A stretch of 64,000 nt of DNA from Firmicutes bacterium HGW-Firmicutes-1 (GCA_002841625.1 PHAG01000011.1:1-64000), one strand, 5' to 3'; positions 55,139-64,000 are shown, counted from the first letter of the stretch. Numbers and translations: made by a program. The notes: generated from the letters alone by a model not told the origin.

Positions 55139-56284
55139 TTATTGTACTTTTAATAAGATATTGCAAATTTCTTTATTCACTGTTTGATAACCAAATTGCT
55201 TGGCGTATTTAGTATTAGATGTACTGATTCTTTTGATATCAGGTAGAAGTTCTAACATTTTCATTCTTATGTCATTTGATGTCCCGTTCGTAAATCTACC
55301 ATGTATCCCATCCTGAATCATTTCCGGTATTGCTCCAACCGGTGTTGTAACAATTGGCAGTCCCGAGGACAATGCTTCTAAAATTACCATCGGCAGTCCT
55401 TCTACGTCTGAATTCATAATTAATAAGTTCGCATCGTGATAATACTTTGGTAGCTCTTCTTGTGTTTTACTTCCTATAAGAACTACTTGTTCTTCTAAAT
55501 GATGTTCCTTAATAAGGTTTGATAAGGCTTCATGCATCTCGCCATTGCCTATGATTTTCAGTTTATGTTGTAATGGCAAATCCTTATATGCCATAATTAT
55601 CTTATCAATATTTTTATTCTGAGATAATCTACCTACATATACCCCCTGTATATGCTCTGTTTGAATGGGCTTAGATCGCTTAAACTGCTCTAAATCAATA
55701 GAGTTCATAACCTTCTCAACATTTTTGTTGTATTTTTTATAGTCAGTATATGTTGTAGTGTCTAAAACAAATACTTGATTAGAATGCTTTATTAAAAAGG
55801 TAATATAGCAATTAACAACAAATTTAATCATAACGTTTTTATATTTAGAAAATCTAATTTTGTCAAATAACGCATAATAGTTTCCATGTGAAAATGTAAC
55901 AATTTCGAGCTTTTTATTTGCTAGCTTAACAGGTAAAAATGCTTCTGGCGTGTGTATATATACCATATCTAGTTTTAATCCTCTTATGACTTTTCTGTGC
56001 TTCATCAGTGCTTTAAAGAAGCATTTTCGCAATGAAACTTTTGGACTTTGAGGATCATTCTTATCACAGTAAATAGGTATAAATTGATATTTCTTTCCTC
56101 CAATCACTCTAACGAGTTGTTGGTCGACTTCGTTTTCATTTCTAGTAATTCCAATTAAAATAAGCTCTATTTCATGGCTTCGTTCCAATGCAATATATTT
56201 AATAAAAGATTGGATACTCGTTAGCTGCCCACCTACGGGATAGGTATTAAAATCACTTGTATCTACAATTGCAATTTTTTTCAT
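55139..56284 (-). CDS. GT4-family glycosyltransferase
   Basis: A 381-residue GT-B enzyme. The N-terminal Rossmann half begins IAIVDTSDFNTYPVGGQLTS. The C-terminal donor half has GVYVGRLSQNKNIDKII and NSDVEGLPMVILEALSSGLP, the E-x7-E nucleotide-sugar site typical of GT4. GGAGG precedes the ATG. A 9-bp microsatellite lies 70-125 bases upstream of its start. Confidence 0.94.
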   Translation of the reverse strand: MKKIAIVDTSDFNTYPVGGQLTSIQSFIKYIALERSHEIELILIGITRNENEVDQQLVRVIGGKKYQFIPIYCDKNDPQSPKVSLRKCFFKALMKHRKVIRGLKLDMVYIHTPEAFLPVKLANKKLEIVTFSHGNYYALFDKIRFSKYKNVMIKFVVNCYITFLIKHSNQVFVLDTTTYTDYKKYNKNVEKVMNSIDLEQFKRSKPIQTEHIQGVYVGRLSQNKNIDKIIMAYKDLPLQHKLKIIGNGEMHEALSNLIKEHHLEEQVVLIGSKTQEELPKYYHDANLLIMNSDVEGLPMVILEALSSGLPIVTTPVGAIPEMIQDGIHGRFTNGTSNDIRMKMLELLPDIKRISTSNTKYAKQFGYQTVNKEICNILLKVQ

Positions 56285-56354
56285 TTGAATCCTCCTAGTA
56301 CATTACAATTTCCCCTCGTTACTTTTCGTTTATCTCATAATGAATTTTAACTTG

Positions 56355-56408
56355 CTACACATACTACACATACTACACATACTACACATACTACACATAC
56401 TATACTAT
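56355..56408. repeat. 9-bp microsatellite (CTACACATA), five full copies
   Basis: Five perfect copies of CTACACATA lie at 56355-56399, followed by a degenerate sixth. They sit between the beta-helix gene (stop at 56609) and the glycosyltransferase gene (start at 56284), in the leader of the latter. A copy-number change here could alter promoter or RNA spacing. Confidence 0.92.
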
Positions 56409-56530
56409 AATTCTCTTTGCTATTTGTCAATATTAAATTACTATTATTTATATTATATTATATTATTACATTTTTCGCCTATATATTCTTCATGTTTCTA
56501 CATTTTTCGTTCTTTTATCACCATTAAAAT
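56409..56530. other. AT-rich leader between microsatellite and terminator
   Basis: About 120 bases, nearly all A and T. A promoter for the GT4 gene likely lies here or within the repeat, but none is distinct. No gene is seen. Confidence 0.35.
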
Positions 56531-56558
56531 CAGGACTCCTATTTTACTAGGAATCCTG
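56531..56558 (-). terminator. Terminator of the 897-residue beta-helix gene
   Basis: CAGGACTCCT pairs with AGGAATCCTG around ATTTTACT, read on the minus strand with ATTTTAAT after it. This suggests that the GT4 gene downstream has its own promoter. Confidence 0.7.
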
Positions 56559-56608
56559 TACTAAAAAATGCTTTTCATTTATAAAACAAATGACAACCTC
56601 TAACATAA

Positions 56609-59302
56609 TTATGCCTGTATTAAACCAAACCCCTTAAAAACAGGTGCTACATAACTTACAACCGCATTTCTTACAGTTGAAGTAACTGGATAGTTTAATG
56701 TTATTGCATTTCCAGATATTGTCATTACATAACGTGAACCTTGAATACCTACAATAAAGATCATATCACCTACATGTAAACCCGTAGCATTGTTTACAGT
56801 CATGACTGTACCTCCATTATCAACATTACCTGTAATACTTGAAAGTGTACCAAAAGTTCCTGAATTTATACATATCCAGCCTATATAACCCGATACTATG
56901 GGTGCAGAATGATAAACCATGTCCCCCGATCTCCAACTACCTGTTGTTGGTACATTATTAGATGAGAAATGTGGTTTCTCATAAATCAAACCATCACATA
57001 TCCTTCCACCATAACCACCAAAATATGCGTATTTAGATACCATATTGCATTGGTGTACATTTCCACTGATGGTAATGTTCTTATTCCATGCTGATGAACT
57101 TAAACAAGTCTCTATTTCAAAAGCAACATTATCCTTAAATGCTATGTTTTCTATTCCTCCTATTGCATTTAAGCTAATCCCCAGCTTCGCAAATGGCTTC
57201 TTATAATCCCACTTACAAGTTCCATCAACGATGTTTGCACCAGTACCTTTAAGCATACTATTTGCTGATATACCTGCCTGTTTACAAACATACCACCTAT
57301 TATCAGATACCACTAAATCTTCTAATACATAGGTTGTATTTCCCTTCCATGCTATAAAAGTATTTCTAATTATATTACCACAATAGTTTTTATCTACTAT
57401 TTTACCATTTGAGAAATAATAGACCCCTCCATGTTGACCTGGATTTACAATTACATTGTTGATAATATTTTGTCCACCATCATAAATACTTGAACTATCG
57501 GTAATTGGTCTATGTAATTGATCGCAACCTGTATCTTCAATATAGTTATTAGCAACTAGCTTGAAACTGCCCTCGATTCCACATTCTGTAATACGCTTAA
57601 GCACGTTATTGGTAACAATGATGTCTAATGCTGTCGCACTATTAACAAATATACCTCCACAACCATTTCCAAAACTTAACGTTCGTATAGCACCTATGTC
57701 ATAAATTTCATTACTATCTATAATACATTCCTTGAAAGATATTAATGAGAGTTGAAAGAATTCAATCGCAAAGCTTCCAGTATGATGTATTTTATTTCCT
57801 TGTATCGTAATTCTATTAAATTCAGATGTGCCACTTCCTCCCATCCATATTGCTGCCGGTCCATGGATATTGTACATTTCATTTCTTTTGATTCTAAGGT
57901 CAGATATTGTTTTACTTGTTATTTCAATTTTAATTGCACAACCATAGGTTGTATATGATGTCACATACTTGATGTCGCTAAACTTATTATCATAAATGTC
58001 TATATCACTACAGCTAGTATTCATGGTAATAAAGCCCGTAACATCTTTTGTCAGATTATAAAAAGTACACCCAATAATTTTAACATCCGAAGAGTTGTTA
58101 ATTTCTAAGTAGAAAGCCTCTGTGTTAATTCCACTCATTTTGATATGGGAAGTGTTACTAATAAGGATTTTACCATTCTTCAATTTACCACCGCCAATAA
58201 TTGTCATAGGTTTATTAATTATAAGTGTGCTTCCATTCAAATTGAAAGTACCATATGGTACATGTAAGGTAGCAAAAGGTGGCATTGCAGTAATTACAGA
58301 AGCTACCAATGCTGCTTCATTTGTATCATTTCCTAAACAACCAAATGCTTTTAAATCATAGGTGAGCCATTTTAATTGATTTTGTATAATGGTTAAATCC
58401 TGTGCCCCAGATGACAATGCTCCATACTCAAAACCGTCTTCAGTCCCATTTACAATAAGCGCTTTACCTGCATTCCCAGTCTTATTGGGTAGTATCTCCC
58501 CACCATCTAATCCACTATATTCATAGCCATCTTCTGTATGATTTACGATTAATGCAAGTCCTGCATGTGTAGCTTTATCTGGTAATGCATCTTGTTTTTG
58601 TGACCATACTGATTTCTCTATATCTGTGACAAATCTATTGTTAGAATCCTGTAGGATAATATCAGCTGTATGCTTCGTAGGATGTGTATAAGGCGTGGCA
58701 ACGTTCATGACTCCACTACCATCTATGATGACGTTATTCCCTTGCTTTACTCCACCTAAAACAGCGCTTGTTGCCACTGGCAAAGTGTAATTTCCACTTG
58801 TACTTGCTACATTTGCTTCGACTTTACCTTCTGAAACCTTAATTACAGTTATTCCACCTCCAGTAAAATTAATCTCTGAAGCATTGTTTTCAACAGAAAT
58901 ACCGTCCTTTTTTATCGACATATTTATATCTTCATCATCTGCTAATTCTCTAGCAATTTTTTCTTGTGCTTTTTCCCATACATAGCCATTTACTGACAAG
59001 CTCCCTCCAGTAACTGCACCAATTCTGCATCTAAATTTTGCAAAGCCTGTTAAATCAACTTGCCATACTTCATTTTTACCTATTGTTTGACTAGCTGAGT
59101 TTCGTGTTGTAAGATTAACAGCACTTAACGGAACCCAATTACTTGAAACTTGTCCTTCAAAAATAACCAACGAGTACGTTGCAGTTCCACTTATTTCAAT
59201 ATTGATCATATTCGAAGTACCATCAATACTAAACTCAATACCATTTCCAATAGTTGTTGCTTCTGAATGAAAAGAAATATAATACATACCAGTATCATCC
59301 AT
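56609..59302 (-). CDS. Phage-tail-spike-like right-handed beta-helix protein
   Basis: An 897-residue protein with no signal peptide or anchor. The N-terminal 300 residues look like a phage tail-fibre/spike leader: a beta-rich start, then TLPVATSAVLGGVKQGNNVI and two copies of ALIVNxTEDGxEYxxL near residues 247 and 281. From about 315 (LKAFGCLGNDTNEAALVASV) the chain is a parallel beta-helix homologous to the two other paralogs (GPAAIWMGG, GCGGIFVN, YIEDTGCDQLHRPI), including the inserted module near 660-710 (WKGNTTYVLEDLVVSDNRWY). A C-terminal beta unit of about 100 residues follows. ATG 59302 has AGGAGATG in front; ATG 59311 is too close to it. It lies among glycosyltransferase genes. Confidence 0.88.
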   Translation of the reverse strand: MDDTGMYYISFHSEATTIGNGIEFSIDGTSNMINIEISGTATYSLVIFEGQVSSNWVPLSAVNLTTRNSASQTIGKNEVWQVDLTGFAKFRCRIGAVTGGSLSVNGYVWEKAQEKIARELADDEDINMSIKKDGISVENNASEINFTGGGITVIKVSEGKVEANVASTSGNYTLPVATSAVLGGVKQGNNVIIDGSGVMNVATPYTHPTKHTADIILQDSNNRFVTDIEKSVWSQKQDALPDKATHAGLALIVNHTEDGYEYSGLDGGEILPNKTGNAGKALIVNGTEDGFEYGALSSGAQDLTIIQNQLKWLTYDLKAFGCLGNDTNEAALVASVITAMPPFATLHVPYGTFNLNGSTLIINKPMTIIGGGKLKNGKILISNTSHIKMSGINTEAFYLEINNSSDVKIIGCTFYNLTKDVTGFITMNTSCSDIDIYDNKFSDIKYVTSYTTYGCAIKIEITSKTISDLRIKRNEMYNIHGPAAIWMGGSGTSEFNRITIQGNKIHHTGSFAIEFFQLSLISFKECIIDSNEIYDIGAIRTLSFGNGCGGIFVNSATALDIIVTNNVLKRITECGIEGSFKLVANNYIEDTGCDQLHRPITDSSSIYDGGQNIINNVIVNPGQHGGVYYFSNGKIVDKNYCGNIIRNTFIAWKGNTTYVLEDLVVSDNRWYVCKQAGISANSMLKGTGANIVDGTCKWDYKKPFAKLGISLNAIGGIENIAFKDNVAFEIETCLSSSAWNKNITISGNVHQCNMVSKYAYFGGYGGRICDGLIYEKPHFSSNNVPTTGSWRSGDMVYHSAPIVSGYIGWICINSGTFGTLSSITGNVDNGGTVMTVNNATGLHVGDMIFIVGIQGSRYVMTISGNAITLNYPVTSTVRNAVVSYVAPVFKGFGLIQA

Positions 59303-59330
59303 TTTTATCATCTCCTAAAATCAATATATG

Positions 59331-59362
59331 AAAAAAGAGATACCCTTGTGTAGTGGATCTCA
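59331..59362 (-). terminator. Terminator of the GT2 gene at 59415
   Basis: On the minus strand GAGATCC...GGTATCTC forms a stem followed by a TTTTTT run. It ends the transcript carrying the GT2 gene, so the tail-spike-like gene likely has its own promoter. Confidence 0.75.
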
Positions 59363-59414
59363 CTTAAATTTTTCAATTAACGATTAAGAGTGAAGAACAA
59401 TAGCATATGTGACT

Positions 59415-60422
59415 TTAATCATGTACTTCTCTTCGTTTCTTTGAGTGTTGATTTATAACCTCTTTGATTCTATTCATGAGTAAGTAAGATTGAAATGCTA
59501 GCTTAGACACTTTCAATTCTAACCAATTACTATTCAAATATTGCTTATAATAATGATATTGTGAATCGAACATCATCTTCATTTTGTTTGTATTATTGTG
59601 GCTCTTATTTGTACTTCCTCCTTCTTCATGAATGACCTTCATATTTTTATAAAATAGTGTTTTCTTATTTGCTTTAATTAGTTTTTCAGCTATGATTAAT
59701 TCTTCACCATATAAAAATGTATACTCATCAAAGCAGTTAATATGATAGAAAGTACTTGTTTTAAAAATCATAAATGCCCCGATAACCCGATAACAATATT
59801 CTCCATTGAAATTCTTCATTAGATCATTCGTCATATTAAAATCAAAATACTTCATGAGTAAATGATTCAATGGATAGAATCCATAATAAAAAATAATTCT
59901 CTGCCAAATTGATAGTTTTTTATTAGGTGATTGTGTTTTTCCATCTAGTCCAACAACACTAGGCCCGATAAGACCGATATTAGGATCCTTCGCAAATTGA
60001 CTGAGTACAATATCCAAATCTACTTTTTCTTCAAACAAGATATCATTGTTTGAAAAAATTAAGTATTCATCCTTAAACAACTCTTTAGAAATATCAGCAC
60101 CGAGATTACAACCTTTTGCAAAACCTGAATTGTTCTTAGCCTCACAAAGGATGATTTTCATCGATGGTAACGTGTATAAATAACAATTCTCTATTTTTCT
60201 TAATCCATTAGTGATTCTAGATGCCTCAATGGCTTCAACTTTAGTAGCCAAATTGATTGCCTCAATCTCAGTATACATTTTATTAAAATTTTGATTATCT
60301 TTAGAATGATCCACTACAATTAAATTTATTGGCTTACTACAACAGATCATTTGCATTACATCCTGAATAAATTTTATAGTCCTTTCCGCTGAATAATAAT
60401 CAATAACTATTAACGATACCAT
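59415..60422 (-). CDS. GT2-family glycosyltransferase (rhamnosyltransferase-like)
   Basis: A 335-residue enzyme. NLIVVDHSKDNQNFN, KNNSGFAKGCNLGADI, YLIFSNNDILFEEKVDL (metal site) and IGAFMIFKTSTFYHI with YGEELIIAEKLIKANKKTLF follow the WbbL/WcaA-like GT2 layout, in which the second half holds the (E/D)D-type catalytic base (GEE). GAGAGG precedes the ATG. Sugar specificity is not predictable. Confidence 0.92.
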   Translation of the reverse strand: MVSLIVIDYYSAERTIKFIQDVMQMICCSKPINLIVVDHSKDNQNFNKMYTEIEAINLATKVEAIEASRITNGLRKIENCYLYTLPSMKIILCEAKNNSGFAKGCNLGADISKELFKDEYLIFSNNDILFEEKVDLDIVLSQFAKDPNIGLIGPSVVGLDGKTQSPNKKLSIWQRIIFYYGFYPLNHLLMKYFDFNMTNDLMKNFNGEYCYRVIGAFMIFKTSTFYHINCFDEYTFLYGEELIIAEKLIKANKKTLFYKNMKVIHEEGGSTNKSHNNTNKMKMMFDSQYHYYKQYLNSNWLELKVSKLAFQSYLLMNRIKEVINQHSKKRREVHD

Positions 60423-60469
60423 TTACTTTACCTCTCTTCTATCATTAGATAAATCCTTCTACATCAAAT

Positions 60470-61735
60470 CTATCCATTACTTATAACTTTATACAATTCA
60501 ATATATTTTTTTGCTATAACATCATAAGAATATTCTCGAATTACCTTTTTACGCGCATTCATTCCCAGTACATTGTTATTATTATTCGTTAAACACCAAT
60601 AAATACCATTTGCTAAGTCATCAGAATCTAAAAACTTGGCCAAATACCCATTTTCTTTATGGTCAATAATATCGACAGGACCTTTTTGATTAAAGGCTAC
60701 TGCACAGGTTCCGCAAGCCATACTTTCACTAAAGGTTTGGCCAAAGGACTCTTCCAGTGATGGACCAACAAAGACGTTTGCAGCATTGTAAACAATTGCT
60801 AAGGTATAATTGTCATGTAGTCTTCCCATAAACCTTATCACACCCTTTAAATCACTTGAATAATTACCATTGCTAGCTCCAAACACCAAAATTTCCAGCT
60901 TATTTCTTAGTTCCGGATAACTATTCACCAATATACTGATTGCTTCCTCCAAGTATTTGAAACCTTTGTATTTTGCATCGGTTCCATTAACCGCACCAAA
61001 ACAAATGATGTATTTTTCAGGATCAATATTTAAAATTTCTCTACATAGGAGTTTGTCAATCGGTTTAAAAATATCTACATCTAATGTATTTGGTATTACT
61101 TCTATGTCCATGTTTGAAAGTAGAGAACTATTTTTGGCACACCCTGCCAACCATATACTAGGTGCAACCCATGATATATCTGATATTTTGAATATCTTTT
61201 GTTTTTTTGACCATATACGTCTTGAAAGGTCAGTATTTTTATTCGATTTAAGTGTCGGGCAATTACCACACTTATCAATATACTTATCACACTCATATCT
61301 AACATGACATCCTCCCGTAAAAGGCCAGCTATCATGTAAGGTCCATATTATTTTTTTATTTAGTTTTGATAGTTTTCTCAACGTTTTTAAAGAAACAAAT
61401 CCCATGTTAATCCAATGTAAATTGATGATGTCCGCTTCTTTTATTAAAGGATGTTTTGAAATATCAAGACCGAAACCACCTGTTGAATACGGGATATTTT
61501 CTCTTTTTTTATATTTACTTCTTTGTAGTTGTTCACGTGCCGTTCTCAATTTAGAAAAGAAGAATCTATCCAATTTATTTTCAACTGCTCTTGTAACATT
61601 TGCATGATCACCTATTTTGTCTTGTACTAACATATATGATTCCACATTATTTCTCATTAACGCATCATGAAGCCGCAAGGCAGCTATTGACGCACCCCCC
61701 TGAGCATCAAATGTATTCACATGAACTACTTTCAT
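60470..61735 (-). CDS. GT4-family glycosyltransferase
   Basis: A 421-residue GT-B enzyme. It begins MKVVHVNTFDAQGGASIAAL, a nucleotide-sugar transferase opening. Mid-way WTLHDSWPFTGGCHVRYECD and the Cys cluster CDKYIDKCGNCP form a metal-binding insert seen in a subgroup of GT4 proteins. VGPSLEESFGQTFSESMACG is the donor-site E-x7-E. ATG 61735 follows GAGAGGAG; the upstream frame to 61759 is rejected. Confidence 0.93.
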   Translation of the reverse strand: MKVVHVNTFDAQGGASIAALRLHDALMRNNVESYMLVQDKIGDHANVTRAVENKLDRFFFSKLRTAREQLQRSKYKKRENIPYSTGGFGLDISKHPLIKEADIINLHWINMGFVSLKTLRKLSKLNKKIIWTLHDSWPFTGGCHVRYECDKYIDKCGNCPTLKSNKNTDLSRRIWSKKQKIFKISDISWVAPSIWLAGCAKNSSLLSNMDIEVIPNTLDVDIFKPIDKLLCREILNIDPEKYIICFGAVNGTDAKYKGFKYLEEAISILVNSYPELRNKLEILVFGASNGNYSSDLKGVIRFMGRLHDNYTLAIVYNAANVFVGPSLEESFGQTFSESMACGTCAVAFNQKGPVDIIDHKENGYLAKFLDSDDLANGIYWCLTNNNNNVLGMNARKKVIREYSYDVIAKKYIELYKVISNG

Positions 61736-61782
61736 CTTAAGTTTTTCTCCTCTCCACAACTCAATATATGCCCAATATTTAC

Positions 61783-62850
61783 CTACTCCCCAGCAGACTT
61801 TACTCTTGACCCTAAAAATAATCTATTGGTAATTCTCGTTTTTTGTAATATCTTTATAGCAATTAAACTGATAATAATAATAACGATCGATATCACAGGA
61901 GTGAACACCATGTTATAAATAATCTGATTATCAGCAATAAAATCTGGTAGGACGTACAGTCTATAGGTAAGATAATATTGGATAATATAGATTCCTAAAG
62001 TATATTTCCCAATATAAGTTACCCCCTTAATAGTAAGATACTTAAGTGACGTTTTAACAACTTCCATAACAAAAACAACACCTACAAAGCCAGTTAAGTA
62101 TCTATATAGGATAATGAATACTCTGTACCTAAAAACGCCTACATATAAACTCATTCCTGTAGTATATACATAGAAATCTTTTTTCCAAAAAAACAATAGA
62201 ATTGGAAATGCAAGCATTGCTAATGGCTTGATATCTTTTATACAGCTTAGCTCCTTACCTTTGTTTTTATGGAATAAGTAGCCCGCAACAAAATAAGGAT
62301 ACATAAACTTGAGCAATAGCAAAATATAATTGTCTGGCAAAATCAATAAAATTGCAAAAATCGCAAAATACGCAATGAGTTTATCTTTAAAATACCTTTG
62401 AATAATGGATACAATGATCGTACAATAAAAAACTACCCATAGGTACCAGAATTCCTCAGGTAAATCCTTTAGATATCCAATCAGATACTCCATCACCTGT
62501 TGATATAAACTTATCCCGTTGCTTCTATAATAATTCACAACAAAATATAAGGTTTTATATACAAAACTCCAAGTTATAATCGGTATAATCAATTGAAAAA
62601 ACTTGCTTTTAATAAGCGTTTTTATATCCCTGTTTTTTATCGAATACATAAATAAGTATCCACTTACAAACATAAACAAGGGCATGTGAAAAGAATAAAT
62701 TACAATGAACACCGGATTCAAGAAAAAATCGATGCTACTATCTAGCGCAAATTGTATAGTATGCCCCCAAACAACTAAAAAAATCGCTAAGCCCTTAAGA
62801 TAATCTATAAAAATATCTCTATTCTCAAGTTTTTTCACTATTTGTTCCAT
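61783..62850 (-). CDS. Acyltransferase 3-family membrane protein
   Basis: A 355-residue protein with about ten membrane segments. IFIDYLKGLAIFLVVWGHTI holds the conserved catalytic-type His (GH) and an N-terminal R/D motif typical of OafA-like O-acyltransferases. These add acetyl or other acyl groups to surface sugars. ATG 62850 follows GGAGGGTGAGG; the TTG at 62865 is rejected. It likely decorates the polymer made by this cluster. Confidence 0.92.
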   Translation of the reverse strand: MEQIVKKLENRDIFIDYLKGLAIFLVVWGHTIQFALDSSIDFFLNPVFIVIYSFHMPLFMFVSGYLFMYSIKNRDIKTLIKSKFFQLIIPIITWSFVYKTLYFVVNYYRSNGISLYQQVMEYLIGYLKDLPEEFWYLWVVFYCTIIVSIIQRYFKDKLIAYFAIFAILLILPDNYILLLLKFMYPYFVAGYLFHKNKGKELSCIKDIKPLAMLAFPILLFFWKKDFYVYTTGMSLYVGVFRYRVFIILYRYLTGFVGVVFVMEVVKTSLKYLTIKGVTYIGKYTLGIYIIQYYLTYRLYVLPDFIADNQIIYNMVFTPVISIVIIIISLIAIKILQKTRITNRLFLGSRVKSAGE

Positions 62851-62872
62851 AACCTCACCCTCCAACTATTGA

Positions 62873-64000
62873 TCAATTAGAAGACTTCAATGATAACCAT
62901 TTAAGTAATTCTAGCCGAATAGACGGGCTCGTTGTATTTTTAATAAGAATACTCATTTTCTCTTGAAGCTTCATATCTTTTCTAAAAAAGAGATTATAAG
63001 CCATTCGATGAATCCATGCTATAGGTAATAAAAATGAATGCTGTGTTGCATACCAATATTTGTCCTTTAATTCATTTTTACTTGGGAAAAATATACTAAG
63101 TGCTTGTGCTTTGTTAGAATGATTTAATAATATATGCTGAGCAACTTGTTCACCATTCTTTTTACCAAATAGACCATCTTTGAATATCTCTTGTATAAAA
63201 CAATCTAAATAGCATTCATATTCTTGCTCATCAACCATTAGATTTTCAGGTAATTGAAAATTCAATAGTTTATGTACTACATATAGTACCATTTTTGTAA
63301 AGCACTCTAGTTCATACACCTTAATCTCATTGATCAGTATATTAACATCTAATTCATTTTTTTCAATAATTAGAACCAAATCTGCTAATTGTCTTAACCC
63401 AAAACCTGTGTAAATAAAATGTTTTGCCATATGTAAGAGCATATAAACAGCATGATTTATTGGTTTAGGCAATTGTAAATCTGTTCCCTCAAAATTCATA
63501 GTCATACAATTGTTCCATAGTTTCTCTTCAAAACCTTCCGTATGAAATAATTGCTGATTTGAAAATAGTTGATGATGAATTTCAAGGGTAATATACTTAT
63601 TATGCTTATAAACTTGTACACAAGAGGATGCCGAAGTGGGCTTCATATAGTACCCCACCGATCTAAGTAGTTGATCTATTTTTTCTTGGTCGCAGGGATT
63701 TATCAATAAATCGATATCACTCATGGTTCTCATTTGCGGTACTGGATAAAGATACTGCAAATACAAACCCTTTAATCCAATGAACTGGATTTTTTCCTTT
63801 GCAAACGCTTCAAAGAGCTTACCTAGGAATTTCCTATTAGACACTTGATATATGCAGGTTGCATGTATGATGCCCTTCCAAGAATCTAGCGGATTCGTTA
63901 AAAACCATTCCTCTGGTATCTGCCTTTGAATGAAAGGATAAATGATCGTGTGTACTCCCTGCTCTTTTGCTTCACTAAATACTTTGCACCAATAATCCTG
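62873..64000 (-). CDS. Nucleotidyltransferase-fold protein, 5' end outside the window
   Basis: The frame is open to the window edge (no stop from 62873 to 64000), so the 5' end is missing and the often-used start at 63844 (GTG) is internal. The visible part is about 375 residues. VPQMRTMSDIDLLINPCDQE holds the paired Asp of a nucleotidyltransferase fold, preceded by IQFIGLKGLYLQYLY; LEIHHQLFSNQQLF follows. This matches the uncharacterised NTP_transf_5 family, often found in polysaccharide and peptide-modification clusters. The upstream residues (QDYWCKVFSEAKEQGVHTII) fit the same family's N-terminus. Function unknown. Confidence 0.85.
   Translation of the reverse strand, partial: QDYWCKVFSEAKEQGVHTIIYPFIQRQIPEEWFLTNPLDSWKGIIHATCIYQVSNRKFLGKLFEAFAKEKIQFIGLKGLYLQYLYPVPQMRTMSDIDLLINPCDQEKIDQLLRSVGYYMKPTSASSCVQVYKHNKYITLEIHHQLFSNQQLFHTEGFEEKLWNNCMTMNFEGTDLQLPKPINHAVYMLLHMAKHFIYTGFGLRQLADLVLIIEKNELDVNILINEIKVYELECFTKMVLYVVHKLLNFQLPENLMVDEQEYECYLDCFIQEIFKDGLFGKKNGEQVAQHILLNHSNKAQALSIFFPSKNELKDKYWYATQHSFLLPIAWIHRMAYNLFFRKDMKLQEKMSILIKNTTSPSIRLELLKWLSLKSSN

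Noticed and set aside
56340-56564. Plus-strand frame with LHILHILHIL repeats
   Set aside because: The repeat is just the translated 9-bp microsatellite in AT-rich non-coding DNA, with no ribosome site.
46491-59302. Prophage
   Set aside because: Although one protein resembles a tail spike, no capsid, portal, terminase, integrase or lysis genes are present.

Overview
The window reads as chromosomal DNA of a low-GC, spore-forming, motile, anaerobic Clostridia-type Firmicute. The evidence is AT-rich sequence, GGAGG-type ribosome binding sites before nearly every gene, a monomeric [FeFe]-hydrogenase, a PdaA-type spore-cortex deacetylase, a SleB-like cell-wall hydrolase, a coat-like R/P/Y-rich protein, two chemotaxis receptors and several diguanylate cyclases. 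No tRNA, rRNA, CRISPR array, transposase or integrase was recognised.

Region 1 (1-5.6 kb) opens with three diverged tandem repeats (1 to about 420). They are followed by the most distinctive locus: a family 2 encapsulin shell protein carrying an inserted cyclic-nucleotide-binding-like domain, overlapping a SufS-type cysteine desulfurase that has an N-terminal extension. This looks like a sulfur-handling protein nanocompartment. Convergent to it are a ScdA/RIC-type iron-sulfur repair protein and a Crp/Fnr regulator, with a TGAT-N4-ATCA box in front of the repair gene. Region 2 (5.6-18.5 kb) is a mixed housekeeping block: chemotaxis receptor, MFS transporter, SIMPL protein and NUDIX hydrolase, [FeFe]-hydrogenase, amino-acid permease, RsgA with a possible leader peptide, a frameshifted TetR gene, a MerR/TipAS regulator, and a GGDEF protein with a PP2C-like phosphatase.

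Region 3 (18.5-34.4 kb) has prfC, pdaA, an HMCES/YedK protein, a ferritin-like protein, DUF192, asparaginase, a PAS-GAF-GGDEF protein and a glucosaminidase-like membrane protein. A copper locus follows: CopA, a lipoprotein with an internal duplication, CopZ and CsoR behind a strong promoter with a CsoR-type operator. Divergent to it lie an LDCC-motif mini-protein and a histidine kinase with no response regulator beside it. DhaL and a soluble chemotaxis receptor end the block. Region 4 (34.4-46.4 kb) carries small hypothetical proteins, a coat-like protein, an HD hydrolase, a PAS-GGDEF-hemerythrin protein, a two-component system, secreted proteins, a NYN/LOTUS protein and a YkgJ-type protein. 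It also has a Phd-Uma2 fusion gene bracketed by about 48-bp inverted repeats, and a LysM/SleB-like hydrolase.

Region 5 (46.5 kb to the end, all minus strand) is a surface-polysaccharide cluster of the Wzx/Wzy type. It encodes a nucleotidyltransferase-like protein (cut by the window end), acyltransferase, four glycosyltransferases, flippase, chain-length protein, polymerase/ligase-like protein and a WecG/TagA transferase. Unusually, it includes three paralogous right-handed beta-helix proteins with three different N-termini: SLH domains, a membrane anchor, and a phage-tail-fibre-like leader. I infer a set of tail-spike-like polysaccharide-binding or -cleaving proteins dedicated to the polymer made by this cluster.
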